46,294 nucleotides of DNA. It comes from Andeanibacterium sp035497315. GTDB taxonomy: Bacteria; Pseudomonadota; Alphaproteobacteria; Sphingomonadales; Sphingomonadaceae. Shown in pieces: positions 38,592 to 46,294 of this stretch; the first letter of the stretch is position 1; the number at the start of each line of letters is the position of its first letter. Both the position numbers and the translations under genes were made by a program. Location: NCBI GenBank assembly GCA_035497315.1, contig DATJDU010000074.1, forward strand, positions 1-46,294, given 5' to 3'. The notes under the pieces are model-generated. The model saw only the letters and a list, made by a program, of their open reading frames with translations. It did not search any database and was not told where the DNA came from.

Positions 38592-39047
38592 TTACTCCCC
38601 CTTTCCGCCAAGCTCCTCTTCGCGCGCGTGAAGCTTGGCCCACAGATTTTCGGTGCCCGCTTCCTGCGCCTTGTTCACATATTGCGAGGCGACCAGCCAA
38701 CCCTTGATCGGGCGCAGCGGCAACAGGCATCCGGCCAGCATCAGCGGCCCGGAGAAGATCAGGTGTACCCAGATCGGCGGGTGGTACGCCACTTCCAGCC
38801 ATACCACCACGAACAGCAGCGGGAAGGCCACGATACATTGGGAGAAGAAGGCTGGCCCGTCATCCGGGGCGGCGAAACGGTAGTCCAGCCCGCAGTTTTC
38901 GCACCTGGTGTTGAGCTTCAGCCAGGAAGCGAACATCTTGCCTTCGCCGCAGCGGGGGCAGAGGCCCTTCCAGCCACATCGCAGAATCCAATGGAGCTTG
39001 TCATCCTTGGCGGAGCGCTCCGGGGCGGGACTCGAGTTTTTGTCCAT
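38592..39047 (-). CDS. DUF983 zinc-ribbon membrane protein
   Basis: A 151-residue protein (start could also be 39077). Two CxxC pairs, GLCPRCGEGKMF and TRCENCGLDY, form a zinc ribbon before two membrane helices (FFSQCIVAFPLLFVVVWLEV and HLIFSGPLMLAGCLLPLRPI). This is the DUF983 pattern, common in alphaproteobacteria, often near cytochrome oxidase genes, function unknown. It is divergent from recO and convergent with ubiK. Confidence 0.82.
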   Translation of the reverse strand: MDKNSSPAPERSAKDDKLHWILRCGWKGLCPRCGEGKMFASWLKLNTRCENCGLDYRFAAPDDGPAFFSQCIVAFPLLFVVVWLEVAYHPPIWVHLIFSGPLMLAGCLLPLRPIKGWLVASQYVNKAQEAGTENLWAKLHAREEELGGKGE

Positions 39048-39143
39048 GCGCGCGCCATACACATCTTCGCCCCTCATGCCGACCCAACAAGGCGGCTTCG
39101 CGAAAGATTTGTGCGGGGCCTTGCGCCCGCCTAAACCGCGCGC

Positions 39144-39746
39144 ATGCAAATTCGTGCCACCGCCATTCTCTGCGCCGCCCGTCCGCATGGCGAAACGGCG
39201 GTGATCGCGCGTTTGCTCACGGCCGAACATGGGCTGGTGGCCGGTTATGTGGCAGGGGGCAGGGGCAGGAACCTGCGGCCGGTCTTGATTCCGGGCAATC
39301 TGGTGGAAGCGGATTTACGCTGGAAATCGGAAAGCCAGCTGCCCTTCGCCCGGCTGGAACTGATGCAAAGCCGGGGGCCATGGCTTTCCGAGCCATTGCC
39401 GTCGGCCGCGATTGAATGGGCCTGTGCGCTTACCGCCACTGTCCTGCCTGAGCGGCTTTCTTATCCCTCGCTCTATGACGCGCTGTCGGCGCTGCTCAAT
39501 GCCATCTGCCACGCCCCTTCGGCGCGGGGCTGGGCGGGGGCGCTGGCGGCCTATGAAGCATTGGTCTTGCGCGAGATGGGATATGGCGGGGGCATCCCTA
39601 TCAGATGCGAGACTCTGGCTGATGCGCTGGGGGCGCTCGATGCACTTTCCGCGCCCCTGGAGCGCTACCTGCTTGCCGACAGGCGCGGCGATGTTATGGC
39701 GGCCCGCGCGATTCTGCGGGACAGACTGGGGCGAATGGAAACATGA
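39144..39746 (+). CDS. recO: DNA repair protein RecO, short
   Basis: A 200-residue protein with the RecO N-terminal OB fold (ATAILCAARPHGETAVIARL, then LTAEHGLVAGYVAGGRGRNL) and the helical C-terminal part (LYDALSALLNAICHAPSARG, YEALVLREMGYG). The usual length is about 240; the C-terminal tail is short and the zinc-binding cysteines of some RecO proteins are not seen. It loads RecA at gaps with RecF and RecR. It overlaps leuB by ATGA. Confidence 0.85.
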   Translation: MQIRATAILCAARPHGETAVIARLLTAEHGLVAGYVAGGRGRNLRPVLIPGNLVEADLRWKSESQLPFARLELMQSRGPWLSEPLPSAAIEWACALTATVLPERLSYPSLYDALSALLNAICHAPSARGWAGALAAYEALVLREMGYGGGIPIRCETLADALGALDALSAPLERYLLADRRGDVMAARAILRDRLGRMET

Positions 39747-40801
39747 AGATTGCGGTGCTCGCCGGTGACGGCATCGGTCCGGAGATCATGGAGCAGGCGC
39801 TGGCGGTGCTTGATGCACTGGCGTTGCCGGATATCGAGCTGTCGCATGGCGACGTGGGCGGCAGCGCCTACAAGAAGCACGGCCACCCGCTTCCGCCCGA
39901 AACGCTGGAGGTGGCCAAGGCGGCCGATGCGGTTCTGTTCGGCGCGGTGGGCGATCCTTCCTGCGACAATCTGGAGCGTCATCTGCGTCCGGAACAGGCA
40001 ATCCTGGGCCTGCGCCAGGCGCTGACCCTGTTCGCCAACCTCCGCCCCGCCACCATGTTCCCCGGCCTTGAGGACCTTTCGGCGCTGCGCCCCGAAGTGG
40101 CGCGCGAGATCGACCTGCTGATCGTGCGCGAACTGAATGGCGACGTCTATTTCGGCGAGAAGGGCACACGCACCCTGCATGACGGGCGCCGTCAGGGCTT
40201 CGATTTCATGTCCTATGCCGAGGACGAGGTGGAGCGGATCGCCCATGTCGGCTTCCGCGCGGCGCAGGGCCGGAAGGGCAGGCTGTGCAGCGTGGACAAG
40301 GCCAATGTGCTGGAAACCAGCCAGCTCTGGCGCGACGTGGTGATCGATGTCGCCAGGCAATATCCCGATGTTGAACTCAGCCACATGTATGTGGACAATG
40401 CCGCGATGCAGCTTGTCCGCAATCCAGGCCAGTTCGACGTGATCGTCACCGGCAATCTGTTCGGAGACATCCTTTCGGATCAGGCCAGCATGTGCGTCGG
40501 GTCTATCGGCCTGCTCGCCAGCGCCTCGCTGGGCGAGACGCAGACGGCCTATGGCACCAAGGGCCTGTACGAGCCGATCCATGGCAGCGCGCCCGACATT
40601 GCCGGGCAGGGCAAGGCCAATCCGATGGCCATGATCCTTTCGCTCGCCATGCTGCTGCGCCATTCGCTTGGGCTGGAAGCGCAAGCGGTGCGGGTGGAAG
40701 CTGCGGTTGCCAAGGCGCTGGCCGATGGCGTGAAGGGCGCGGACCTTGGCGGCAACGCCGGCACTGCGGAAATCGGCGCCGCGATCGTCGCCCGGCTCTG
40801 A
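39743..40801 (+). CDS. leuB: 3-isopropylmalate dehydrogenase
   Basis: A 352-residue NAD-dependent enzyme of leucine synthesis. KIAVLAGDGIGPEIMEQALA is the start, LLIVRELNGDVYFGEKGTRT the substrate loop, VDKANVLETSQLWRDVV the core, and NLFGDILSDQASMCVGSIGL the family signature with the metal aspartates; YEPIHGSAPDIAGQGKANPM follows. Length is normal. Its start overlaps the recO stop, so expression may depend on recO transcription; leuC and leuD are not in the window. Confidence 0.94.
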   Translation: MKIAVLAGDGIGPEIMEQALAVLDALALPDIELSHGDVGGSAYKKHGHPLPPETLEVAKAADAVLFGAVGDPSCDNLERHLRPEQAILGLRQALTLFANLRPATMFPGLEDLSALRPEVAREIDLLIVRELNGDVYFGEKGTRTLHDGRRQGFDFMSYAEDEVERIAHVGFRAAQGRKGRLCSVDKANVLETSQLWRDVVIDVARQYPDVELSHMYVDNAAMQLVRNPGQFDVIVTGNLFGDILSDQASMCVGSIGLLASASLGETQTAYGTKGLYEPIHGSAPDIAGQGKANPMAMILSLAMLLRHSLGLEAQAVRVEAAVAKALADGVKGADLGGNAGTAEIGAAIVARL

Positions 40802-40811
40802 TAGCACCAGC

Positions 40812-41936
40812 ATGACCCTGCGCCTCGCCATCATCCTGCCTACCTATAATGAGCGCAAGAATCTGCGCCCGCTGGTCGCGCGCCTGGATGCGGCACTGCA
40901 GGGGATCGAGTGGGAGGCGCTGTTCGTCGACGATCACAGCCCTGACGGCACAGCGGATGAAGCGCGCGCCATTTCGCTGGAGGATGCGCGGGTTCGCGTG
41001 ATCGAGCGGATCGGGCGGCGGGGCCTTGCCAGTGCCGCGATCGAGGGCATGTGCGCCACGGCCGCTCCGATCGTGGCAGTGATGGATGCCGATCACCAGC
41101 ATGATCCGGCCCTGCTGCCGGGGATGCTGGAAGCGGTCGAAAGCGGGGATTACGATCTCGCCTATGCCTCGCGTTTTTGCGAAGGCGCCAGTACCGAGGC
41201 ATGGAACCGGCCGGACCGGGTAAAGGCTTCGGGCCTTGCGAACAGGCTGGCCCGCAAGGTCACGGGCGTGGAACTGACCGATCCGATGAGCGGCTATTTC
41301 ATGCTTCGCGCTGAAACCCTGCGCACCGATGCGCATCGCCTTTCAGGCGTGGGCTTCAAGATCCTGCTCGATATCCTTGCCACGGTGGACCGGCCCTTGC
41401 GGATCAAGGAATTCCCTCTCTCCTTCGCCGCCCGAGCGGAAGGCGAAAGCAAGCTGGACCGCACGGTAGTGTTCGAATTTCTTGTCGGCCTTTACGACAA
41501 ATGGCTGGGCCGCATCATCCCCACGCGCTTTGCCCTGTTCGGCACGATCGGCGCGGCCGGCGTGGTGGTGCATATGGCGGTGCTCGCCACTTTCCTGCAT
41601 TTCGCCGGTGGGGACGGCTTCGTATTCGGCCGCTGGATCACCCAGTTCGATGTCGGCCAGACGGTCGCCTCCATTGTGGCGATGACGTTCAACTTCGTGC
41701 TCAACAATGCGCTGACCTATGCGGACAAGCGCCTGACCGGCTCCGGCCCGCTGCTGCGCGGCTGGCTGCGTTTCGCGCTGACCTGTTCGGTGGGGATGCT
41801 GGCCAATGTCGGCGTTGCGGCGGCGCTGGTGCGTTCGGGATTCCATGCCTATCCCTCGGCCATCGTCGGCATTCTGGTTGGCTCGGTGTGGAATTATGCC
41901 CTTTCCAGTCGCTTCGTCTGGGGCCGCTTCAAGTAA
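40812..41936 (+). CDS. GT2 glycosyltransferase fused to a GtrA-like membrane domain
   Basis: A 374-residue protein of the dolichol-phosphate mannosyltransferase type. The N-terminal GT-A domain has LAIILPTYNERKNLRPLVAR, FVDDHSPDGTADEAR and VMDADHQHDPALLP (the DxD-like metal site), with DLAYASRFCEGAS. From about residue 230, four helices form a GtrA-like flippase domain (RFALFGTIGAAGVVVHMAVL; VASIVAMTFNFVLNNALTYA). Such proteins make or flip polyprenyl-phosphate sugars, which the neighbouring GT39 enzyme (42019-43320) could use. The start is at 40812, 11 bp after leuB. Confidence 0.86.
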   Translation: MTLRLAIILPTYNERKNLRPLVARLDAALQGIEWEALFVDDHSPDGTADEARAISLEDARVRVIERIGRRGLASAAIEGMCATAAPIVAVMDADHQHDPALLPGMLEAVESGDYDLAYASRFCEGASTEAWNRPDRVKASGLANRLARKVTGVELTDPMSGYFMLRAETLRTDAHRLSGVGFKILLDILATVDRPLRIKEFPLSFAARAEGESKLDRTVVFEFLVGLYDKWLGRIIPTRFALFGTIGAAGVVVHMAVLATFLHFAGGDGFVFGRWITQFDVGQTVASIVAMTFNFVLNNALTYADKRLTGSGPLLRGWLRFALTCSVGMLANVGVAAALVRSGFHAYPSAIVGILVGSVWNYALSSRFVWGRFK

Positions 41937-42018
41937 TCTCAGCCGCCGCGTGGAGCAATTCCGAGGGGCATAGGCCGATGCGTGCGGTTTCAGACCGGGG
42001 TGGCCGTACCGCCAGCGC

Positions 42019-43320
42019 TCAGCGCCAGCTCTTGAGCCACATCCAGAATTCATAGGCGGGCTTGCCGCCGGGCAGGGCAGTGGAAGAGATGATCGGATAG
42101 AAGATCGCGAACACCACCACGCTCAGGATCACGCCAGACAGCGCCAGCTTCTTCCAGCCGGCCTTCCACAGATCGTCCAGCGCCACGGCCAGCGCGCCCA
42201 GCAGGAAGCAGCTGGGCAGGAAATAATGGTAATAGAACTGGATCGGCTTGGGCGCGATAATCCACATGCCCAGGGTCACTGCGTAAAGCACCGCCATGGC
42301 CAGCGCGGCTGTGTTCCTGCGCACCACGCCCGCAAAGGCGCACCAGCCGACCGCGACAAGCCCGGCGATCATGCTGAAGGGATTGCCGATCAGCAGCACC
42401 CCGCGCTGCGCGCCGTCGACATCGTCATAGAGATACCAGATCGCCCGCCAGTCGATCACCCAGTGATACCAGCGGCTCATATAGGGATGCGGCTTTACCG
42501 TCTGCTGCTGCAGTTCCCACATCTTCTGGTGATATTCCCAATAACCGCCGATGGTCAGCGGGTCCTTGGCGTAGAAGAACACCGGCCAGAAGGTAGCCAG
42601 ATAGACCGCCACCGGCAGCAAACCCAGCCACAGGCCGGCCTCGATCAGCGAGATGCCCCGGATCGGTGCGGCGTCCGTGGCGGTGAGGAAGCGCGGGCCG
42701 GTTTCCTTCAGGCGGATCGCCAGGAAGGCGAGGCCCGGTACCATCAGCACTGGGGCGGCGTTCCACTTGCTGCCCAGCGCCAGCCCCATGAATATGCCCG
42801 CCATGATCAGCCGCCAGCGCGCCTGTTGCGGCAGGCGGACAGCGCCTGCCACCATCCACAATGCCAATATGGCAAAGGCGACCATGAAGATGTCCAGCAT
42901 GGCAATGCGTGACTGGACGAACAGGATGAAGCCGGTCGCCAGCAAGACGCCGCTCGTCAGCGTGGCGAAGCGGGAGAGCGAGGCGAACCACATCCCGCGC
43001 ATGAAGGCGAAGAGCGTGGCAATGCCCGCGATTGCCGGGAAAAAGCGCCAGGACCATGGGTGATCGCCGAACAGCGCGATCCCCAGCGCAATCAATTCTT
43101 TGCCCACCAGCGGATGTTCGCGGTTCGATATATGATCGAAAGCCGAGAGGATGCGCGCGGCGGGCACATAATGCACCTCGTCGAAATAGATGCGCGAAGG
43201 CGTTCCCAGATGCCAGAAGACCAGCACGGCGAAGGCAAGCGTGATTGCCGCACACCAGCCGATAGGGTCGCGGGGAGTCGCTTGAGGCAGGATCATCGCC
43301 GCGCTGGATAGCAGAGCCAT
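42019..43320 (-). CDS. GT39-type protein mannosyltransferase (PMT family)
   Basis: A 433-residue integral membrane glycosyltransferase. The luminal DE motif is in RIYFDEVHYVPAARILSAFD, followed by REHPLVGKELIALGIALFGD, then about nine further helices and the PMT-C-like FYYHYFLPSCFLLGALAVAL. It would transfer a sugar from a polyprenyl-phosphate donor to a protein or glycan on the periplasmic side. The convergent GT2-GtrA gene plausibly supplies the donor. The start at 43320 is the first credible one; reading back into metZ is an artefact. An alternative ATG is at 43296. Confidence 0.85.
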   Translation of the reverse strand: MALLSSAAMILPQATPRDPIGWCAAITLAFAVLVFWHLGTPSRIYFDEVHYVPAARILSAFDHISNREHPLVGKELIALGIALFGDHPWSWRFFPAIAGIATLFAFMRGMWFASLSRFATLTSGVLLATGFILFVQSRIAMLDIFMVAFAILALWMVAGAVRLPQQARWRLIMAGIFMGLALGSKWNAAPVLMVPGLAFLAIRLKETGPRFLTATDAAPIRGISLIEAGLWLGLLPVAVYLATFWPVFFYAKDPLTIGGYWEYHQKMWELQQQTVKPHPYMSRWYHWVIDWRAIWYLYDDVDGAQRGVLLIGNPFSMIAGLVAVGWCAFAGVVRRNTAALAMAVLYAVTLGMWIIAPKPIQFYYHYFLPSCFLLGALAVALDDLWKAGWKKLALSGVILSVVVFAIFYPIISSTALPGGKPAYEFWMWLKSWR

Positions 43321-43428
43321 TGGCCGGAGCAATCGGCTATTGGAGGCACCGCGCCGCTTTGCGTTGCTTTGCACTGCCGAACCAAAGCTTGCTTGCCCAG
43401 CCGCCGCGCCCGCCTTAAACGCGCCGCC

Positions 43429-44637
43429 ATGAAGAAGACCACCGGAACCGACCGCTCGATCACTTCCAAATGGCGCCCGGCCACTCGCGCAGTGCGCGCG
43501 GGCACCTGGCGCAGCGAGCAGGGCGAGACGAGCGAGGCGCTGTTCCTCACATCGGGCTATACATACGATACGGCCGAAATCGTCGCCGCGCGCTTTGCGG
43601 GCGAGGCGGAAGGCATGGTCTATTCGCGGATGCAGAACCCGACCACAGCGATGCTGGAAGAACGCATCGCCATGATGGAAGGGGCGGAAGCCTGCCGCGT
43701 GCAGGCGACTGGCATGGCTTCGATGACGGCGGCACTGCTGTGCCAGCTTTCGGCCGGGGATCACATTGTGGCGGGTCGCGCGGCCTTTGGTTCGTGCCGC
43801 TGGATCGTCGATAATCTTCTGCCCCGTTTCGGGATCGAAACGAGCATTGTCGATGCCTGCGATAACGATGCGTGGGAAAAGGCGATCCGCCCGAACACCA
43901 GGGTGTTCTTCTTCGAAACCCCTGCCAATCCGACCATGGACGTTGTGGACCTGCGCACCGTCTGCGCGCTGGCGCGGGCGCATGGCATCGTTACCGTGGT
44001 CGACAACGCCTTTGCTACCTCGGCACTGCAGCGGCCGATGGAATATGGGGCCGATGTAGTTGCCTATTCCGCCACCAAGCTGATGGACGGGCAGGGCCGC
44101 GTGCTTGCGGGCGCGCTCTGTGCCAGCGAGGAATGGATTCAGGACAAGCTGATGCCCTTTCAGCGCAATACCGGCCCGATCCTGGCGCCGTTCAACGCCT
44201 GGGTGGTGCTCAAGGGCCTGGAAACGCTGGAACTGCGCGCCGTGCGCCAGAGCGAGAATGCGCTGAAAGTGGCACAATTCGTGGAAAGCCGGGTCAGCCG
44301 CGTACTCCATCCCGGCCTTCCGAGCCATCCGCAGCACGAATTGTGCATGAGCCAGATGAGCGCGGCTGGGGCGATTTTCTCCTTCTTCGTGGATGGCGGG
44401 CGCGAACAGGCGATGGCGGTGCTCAACGGGCTCGAGCTGGTCGATATCTCCAACAATATCGGGGATTCAAAGAGCCTGATGTGCCATCCGGCCACCACCA
44501 CCCATCACAATATGGGGCCTGAAGGCCGCGCGGAAGCGGGCGTCGGGGATGGGATGTTGCGTATCAATGTCGGCCTTGAAGATCCGCAGGATGTGATCGA
44601 GGATCTTGCACGGGCGTTTGACCGGGCAGGGGTCTGA
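43429..44637 (+). CDS. metZ: O-succinylhomoserine sulfhydrylase
   Basis: A 402-residue PLP enzyme of the Cys/Met family making homocysteine from O-succinylhomoserine and sulfide. TRAVRAGTWRSEQGETSEAL is the family start; MVYSRMQNPTTAMLEERIAM and MMEGAEACRVQATGMASMTA follow; the PLP lysine is in AYSATKLMDGQGRVLAG. It ends with GDGMLRINVGLEDPQDVIED. The start is ATG 43429. Together with the sulfide island 25 kb away it is another user of sulfide, but they are not co-located. It is divergent from the mannosyltransferase gene. Confidence 0.91.
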   Translation: MKKTTGTDRSITSKWRPATRAVRAGTWRSEQGETSEALFLTSGYTYDTAEIVAARFAGEAEGMVYSRMQNPTTAMLEERIAMMEGAEACRVQATGMASMTAALLCQLSAGDHIVAGRAAFGSCRWIVDNLLPRFGIETSIVDACDNDAWEKAIRPNTRVFFFETPANPTMDVVDLRTVCALARAHGIVTVVDNAFATSALQRPMEYGADVVAYSATKLMDGQGRVLAGALCASEEWIQDKLMPFQRNTGPILAPFNAWVVLKGLETLELRAVRQSENALKVAQFVESRVSRVLHPGLPSHPQHELCMSQMSAAGAIFSFFVDGGREQAMAVLNGLELVDISNNIGDSKSLMCHPATTTHHNMGPEGRAEAGVGDGMLRINVGLEDPQDVIEDLARAFDRAGV

Positions 44638-44741
44638 CATCGGCGCTCCCTTTTGCCGTGCGGAAGAGGAGGACGCGCGGGTTAGCCAAATAGCAACCCC
44701 TTCGCGTTAGGCGTATTTTCGCCAAACGAGTGGGGACTCTT

Positions 44742-45341
44742 ATGCGCGAGTTGATTTTCGGAACGATCCTGGTCGCGGCGGCCGGTGCCGGCGTCTATTT
44801 CATGCCGCTCAGATCGGAAGCGCCAGTGGCGGCCTATGCGATGAGCGTGGGTGAAGCGAAGCGGATGCTGGGCGCTGCCGATTTGCGCAGGGGCAAGGAG
44901 CCGTTTGGCAGGCTCGACGTGCTTGTGACCGCTCCTAGCCCCAATGTGGTGCGGTATGAAGCGAGCGGAAGCTTTGCCGCGCTTGACTGCCGTGCGGAGA
45001 TGAAGGCCGTAAACGATGCGGGAATCAATGTTTCCACCAGTTGCAAACGCCAGGCGATGGATGGGGCAGCCGCGTCGGCCGCAGCGGAAATGACTGACAT
45101 CGCCTTTGCCGAATATGTCGATTCCGTACTTGCCCGGCGGCCGTTCAATGAAGGCAAAGTCCGGGCCCAGAGTGCCGGCGCCGCTATGCGGAACCTGCCG
45201 AAAATGCAGCACGATGCGCTCAAGATGCAGCGCGAGATCAGCGAGATGCAGGCTAAGTCGGACAATCGGCGCAATAGCGACTGGAGTTCTTACGAGCAGG
45301 TCAACGATTATGCCTCGGAACCGAGCGACAGCGGCTGGTAG
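44742..45341 (+). CDS. Membrane-anchored hypothetical protein
   Basis: A 199-residue protein with one N-terminal helix (LIFGTILVAAAGAGVYFMPL) followed by a soluble domain: SVGEAKRMLGAADLRRGKEP, VRYEASGSFAALDCRAEMKA and a helical tail with DALKMQREISEMQAKSDNRR. Two cysteines (LDCRAE, TSCKRQ) may pair. No family recognised. GTGGGGA precedes ATG 44742; a GTG at 44730 is an alternative start. Its last 34 bp overlap the 3' end of the opposite gene. Confidence 0.7.
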   Translation: MRELIFGTILVAAAGAGVYFMPLRSEAPVAAYAMSVGEAKRMLGAADLRRGKEPFGRLDVLVTAPSPNVVRYEASGSFAALDCRAEMKAVNDAGINVSTSCKRQAMDGAAASAAAEMTDIAFAEYVDSVLARRPFNEGKVRAQSAGAAMRNLPKMQHDALKMQREISEMQAKSDNRRNSDWSSYEQVNDYASEPSDSGW

Positions 45342-45760
45342 GCCCGCGCCGGTTCCATCTCCGCGATCGCGCGGCCGAATACGGCGGCGGCCGACAGCGG
45401 CTCGCAGATGCAGGGATTGCCTGAGAGCCGAACCAATGCGTCTTCCGCAAGAGCGGGATGGTCGGCGGCGAAGCTGAGCGCGTCGATCAGCAAACCCTCG
45501 TCGCGCGTCATGCGCAGGGAACAGCACGGGGCGATGCGGATCGAGCGGTGCGAGGACTGGGCGAATTCCAGCATGAAGGCGCGCAGCAGCACCAGCGGGC
45601 GGCGGAATCGCGCTCCAAACAGATCGAGCATCAGCCAGGCAGCCTGTGCATCGCGAATGCCATGCGCGGCCATGCGGCGAATGGTGATGAGCACTATCCG
45701 CCGGGTCCGGTCCGGCGGCAGGGGCAGGGGAAGCAGGTCGGCGGAACGGCCGTGATTCAT
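45308..45760 (-). CDS. DUF6628-like hypothetical protein
   Basis: A 150-residue protein without signal or membrane segments. RIVLITIRRMAAHGIRDAQA, RRPLVLLRAFMLEFAQSSHR and the double cysteine IAPCCSLRMTRDEGLLIDAL recall DUF6628, a sphingomonad family of unknown function; I hold this loosely. GGGAG lies nine bases before ATG 45760. A Fur-like palindrome lies 48 bases upstream. The paired cysteines before an arginine-rich segment might bind metal. Confidence 0.6.
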   Translation of the reverse strand: MNHGRSADLLPLPLPPDRTRRIVLITIRRMAAHGIRDAQAAWLMLDLFGARFRRPLVLLRAFMLEFAQSSHRSIRIAPCCSLRMTRDEGLLIDALSFAADHPALAEDALVRLSGNPCICEPLSAAAVFGRAIAEMEPARAYQPLSLGSEA

Positions 45761-45807
45761 CGCAAAAACTCCCATCGGTTTGCCCGGGCTTCTACGACTC
45801 AGTTACC

Positions 45808-45826
45808 GCTAATGAGAATCGTTCGC
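45808..45826. promoter_or_regulatory. Possible Fur/iron box
   Basis: GCTAATGAGAATCGTTCGC matches the 19-bp Fur consensus at 14 positions. It lies upstream of the gene starting at 45760. A single degenerate match, so tentative. Confidence 0.3.
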
Positions 45827-45853
45827 AAGAATAAAGGGCGCATGGGGGACGTT

Positions 45854-46174
45854 TCATTCGCAGGCAATTCCGTCATTGTCACGATCAAGCCCGGCGCGGT
45901 ATCCGGCGTCGCCGCGCCGCAACGGGGCCGCTCCGGCAGCGCGTGCGGCCGCGCAATTCGCATAATAGGTGCCGGTGGACCGGCTGCTCCTTTGGGGTGG
46001 TGCAGACTTCGGTGGCGTGCTGGCTGCGCGATGGCAGTGATAATCGCCGGTCTTGCGATTGGTGTGGCAGCCGTTGGCATCCAGCCCGCCGGGATGGGCG
46101 GGCGCAGGTGAGGTGGGCGCCAGAAGCAGCGTCAAAGCGGCAATTGCCGGGGGCAGGGCGCTCTTTCGTCCCAT
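45854..46174 (-). CDS. Excalibur calcium-binding domain protein
   Basis: A 106-residue exported protein. The signal peptide is ALPPAIAALTLLLAPTSPAP before AHPGG; then comes a YHYH-type segment (GCHTNRKTGDYHCHR), a Ser/Pro linker and a C-terminal Excalibur domain (YYANCAAARAAGAAPLRRGD ending DRDNDGIACE) with the EF-hand-like DxDxDG loop and a cysteine pair. This is a small extracellular calcium-binding module of unclear role. The start at 46174 gives a normal signal peptide; earlier starts do not. Confidence 0.83.
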   Translation of the reverse strand: MGRKSALPPAIAALTLLLAPTSPAPAHPGGLDANGCHTNRKTGDYHCHRAASTPPKSAPPQRSSRSTGTYYANCAAARAAGAAPLRRGDAGYRAGLDRDNDGIACE

Positions 46175-46229
46175 GCGCCCGTATACCACCCCTTTGACGT
46201 GCCACCAAATATGGCTACCGTCGCGACTC

Positions 46230-46294
46230 ATGAAGGAACTGTTTCAACACGCCGCGATGACGCAGGGCATCATTGTCAGGGTGGCGGTGAATTT
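46230..46294 (+). CDS. apaG: Probable ApaG, 3' part outside window
   Basis: The first 21 codons are visible (MKELFQHAAMTQGIIVRVAV). The segment TQGIIVRVAV matches the start of ApaG, a small beta-sandwich protein, and apaG commonly follows metZ in sphingomonads. The call is tentative because most of the gene is missing. Confidence 0.55.
   Translation, partial: MKELFQHAAMTQGIIVRVAVN

Noticed and set aside
43321..43428. SAM-type riboswitch upstream of metZ
   Set aside because: I looked for SAM-II-like pairing in the 108-bp gap and found no convincing pseudoknot core.
43321..44337. Long N-terminal extension of the mannosyltransferase frame into metZ
   Set aside because: The extension is antisense to metZ and has no membrane segments. 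The true start is at 43320 or 43296.
1..46294. CRISPR array, prophage or integrated plasmid
   Set aside because: No regularly spaced short repeats, no phage structural or integrase genes, and no partition or replication genes were seen. The tRNA-Gln has no adjacent integrase.

Overview
The window is a chromosomal segment of a GC-rich alphaproteobacterium, most probably a sphingomonad (order Sphingomonadales). This is inferred from gene families and neighbourhoods (SigF/NrsF-bufferin locus, metZ beside an apaG-like gene, short RecO, Excalibur protein), because there is no rRNA to confirm it. Coding density is high and ATGA stop/start overlaps are frequent. Apart from one low-GC insert at about 32.2-32.85 kb the sequence looks vertically inherited.

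Layout. 0-5.8 kb: a PAS-GGDEF protein cut by the window edge, an aromatic-acid-type MFS carrier, a composite intergenic repeat, a sulfatase broken by one in-frame TAA with a divergent TetR regulator, and a VOC-fold protein. 5.8-18.6 kb: a sulfide/persulfide handling island. It holds a persulfide dioxygenase behind a palindromic operator, a TauE/SafE exporter, a 51-codon transposase-like HTH ORF, a cyanide-insensitive cytochrome bd oxidase with its DUF2474 small protein, then divergent operons sqr-DUF2892-tolC and rhodanese-MFP-RND-ArsR. The ArsR protein has the two cysteines expected of a BigR/SqrR persulfide sensor. I read this as: sulfide is oxidised by SQR, persulfide by the dioxygenase and rhodanese, sulfite is exported, and electrons leave through an oxidase type that tolerates sulfide. 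18.8-22 kb: three TadE/TadG-like pilus genes.

22.1-26.2 kb: a two-operon bufferin (copper-binding RiPP) locus. bufA2-bufB-bufC runs left and bufA1-doxX-sigF-nrsF runs right, and both are preceded by the same TGTAACC-N16-CGAA promoter, placed back to back. There is one MNIO enzyme for two unlike precursors. 26.3-31.8 kb: tRNA-Gln, a YghU-type glutathione transferase, and a molybdate system (ModE-like regulator, a palindromic Mo-box, modABC) in which neither ModE nor ModC has a TOBE/Mop domain, followed by a BaiN/HI0933-type flavoprotein.

31.8-33.1 kb: a second composite repeat, split by an AT-rich orphan gene flanked by 25-bp direct repeats. 33.1-46.3 kb: mostly housekeeping genes. These are trhO, ilvE with a candidate attenuator leader, two secreted or lipoprotein genes, tlyA, tspO, ubiK, DUF983, recO-leuB, a GT2-GtrA fusion, a GT39 mannosyltransferase, metZ, small hypotheticals, an Excalibur protein, and the first codons of a probable apaG.

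The strongest candidates for something not already described are the REP-box-element composite repeat and its interrupted copy, the shared promoter architecture of the two-precursor bufferin locus, the sulfide island with its embedded HTH micro-ORF, and the ilvE leader.
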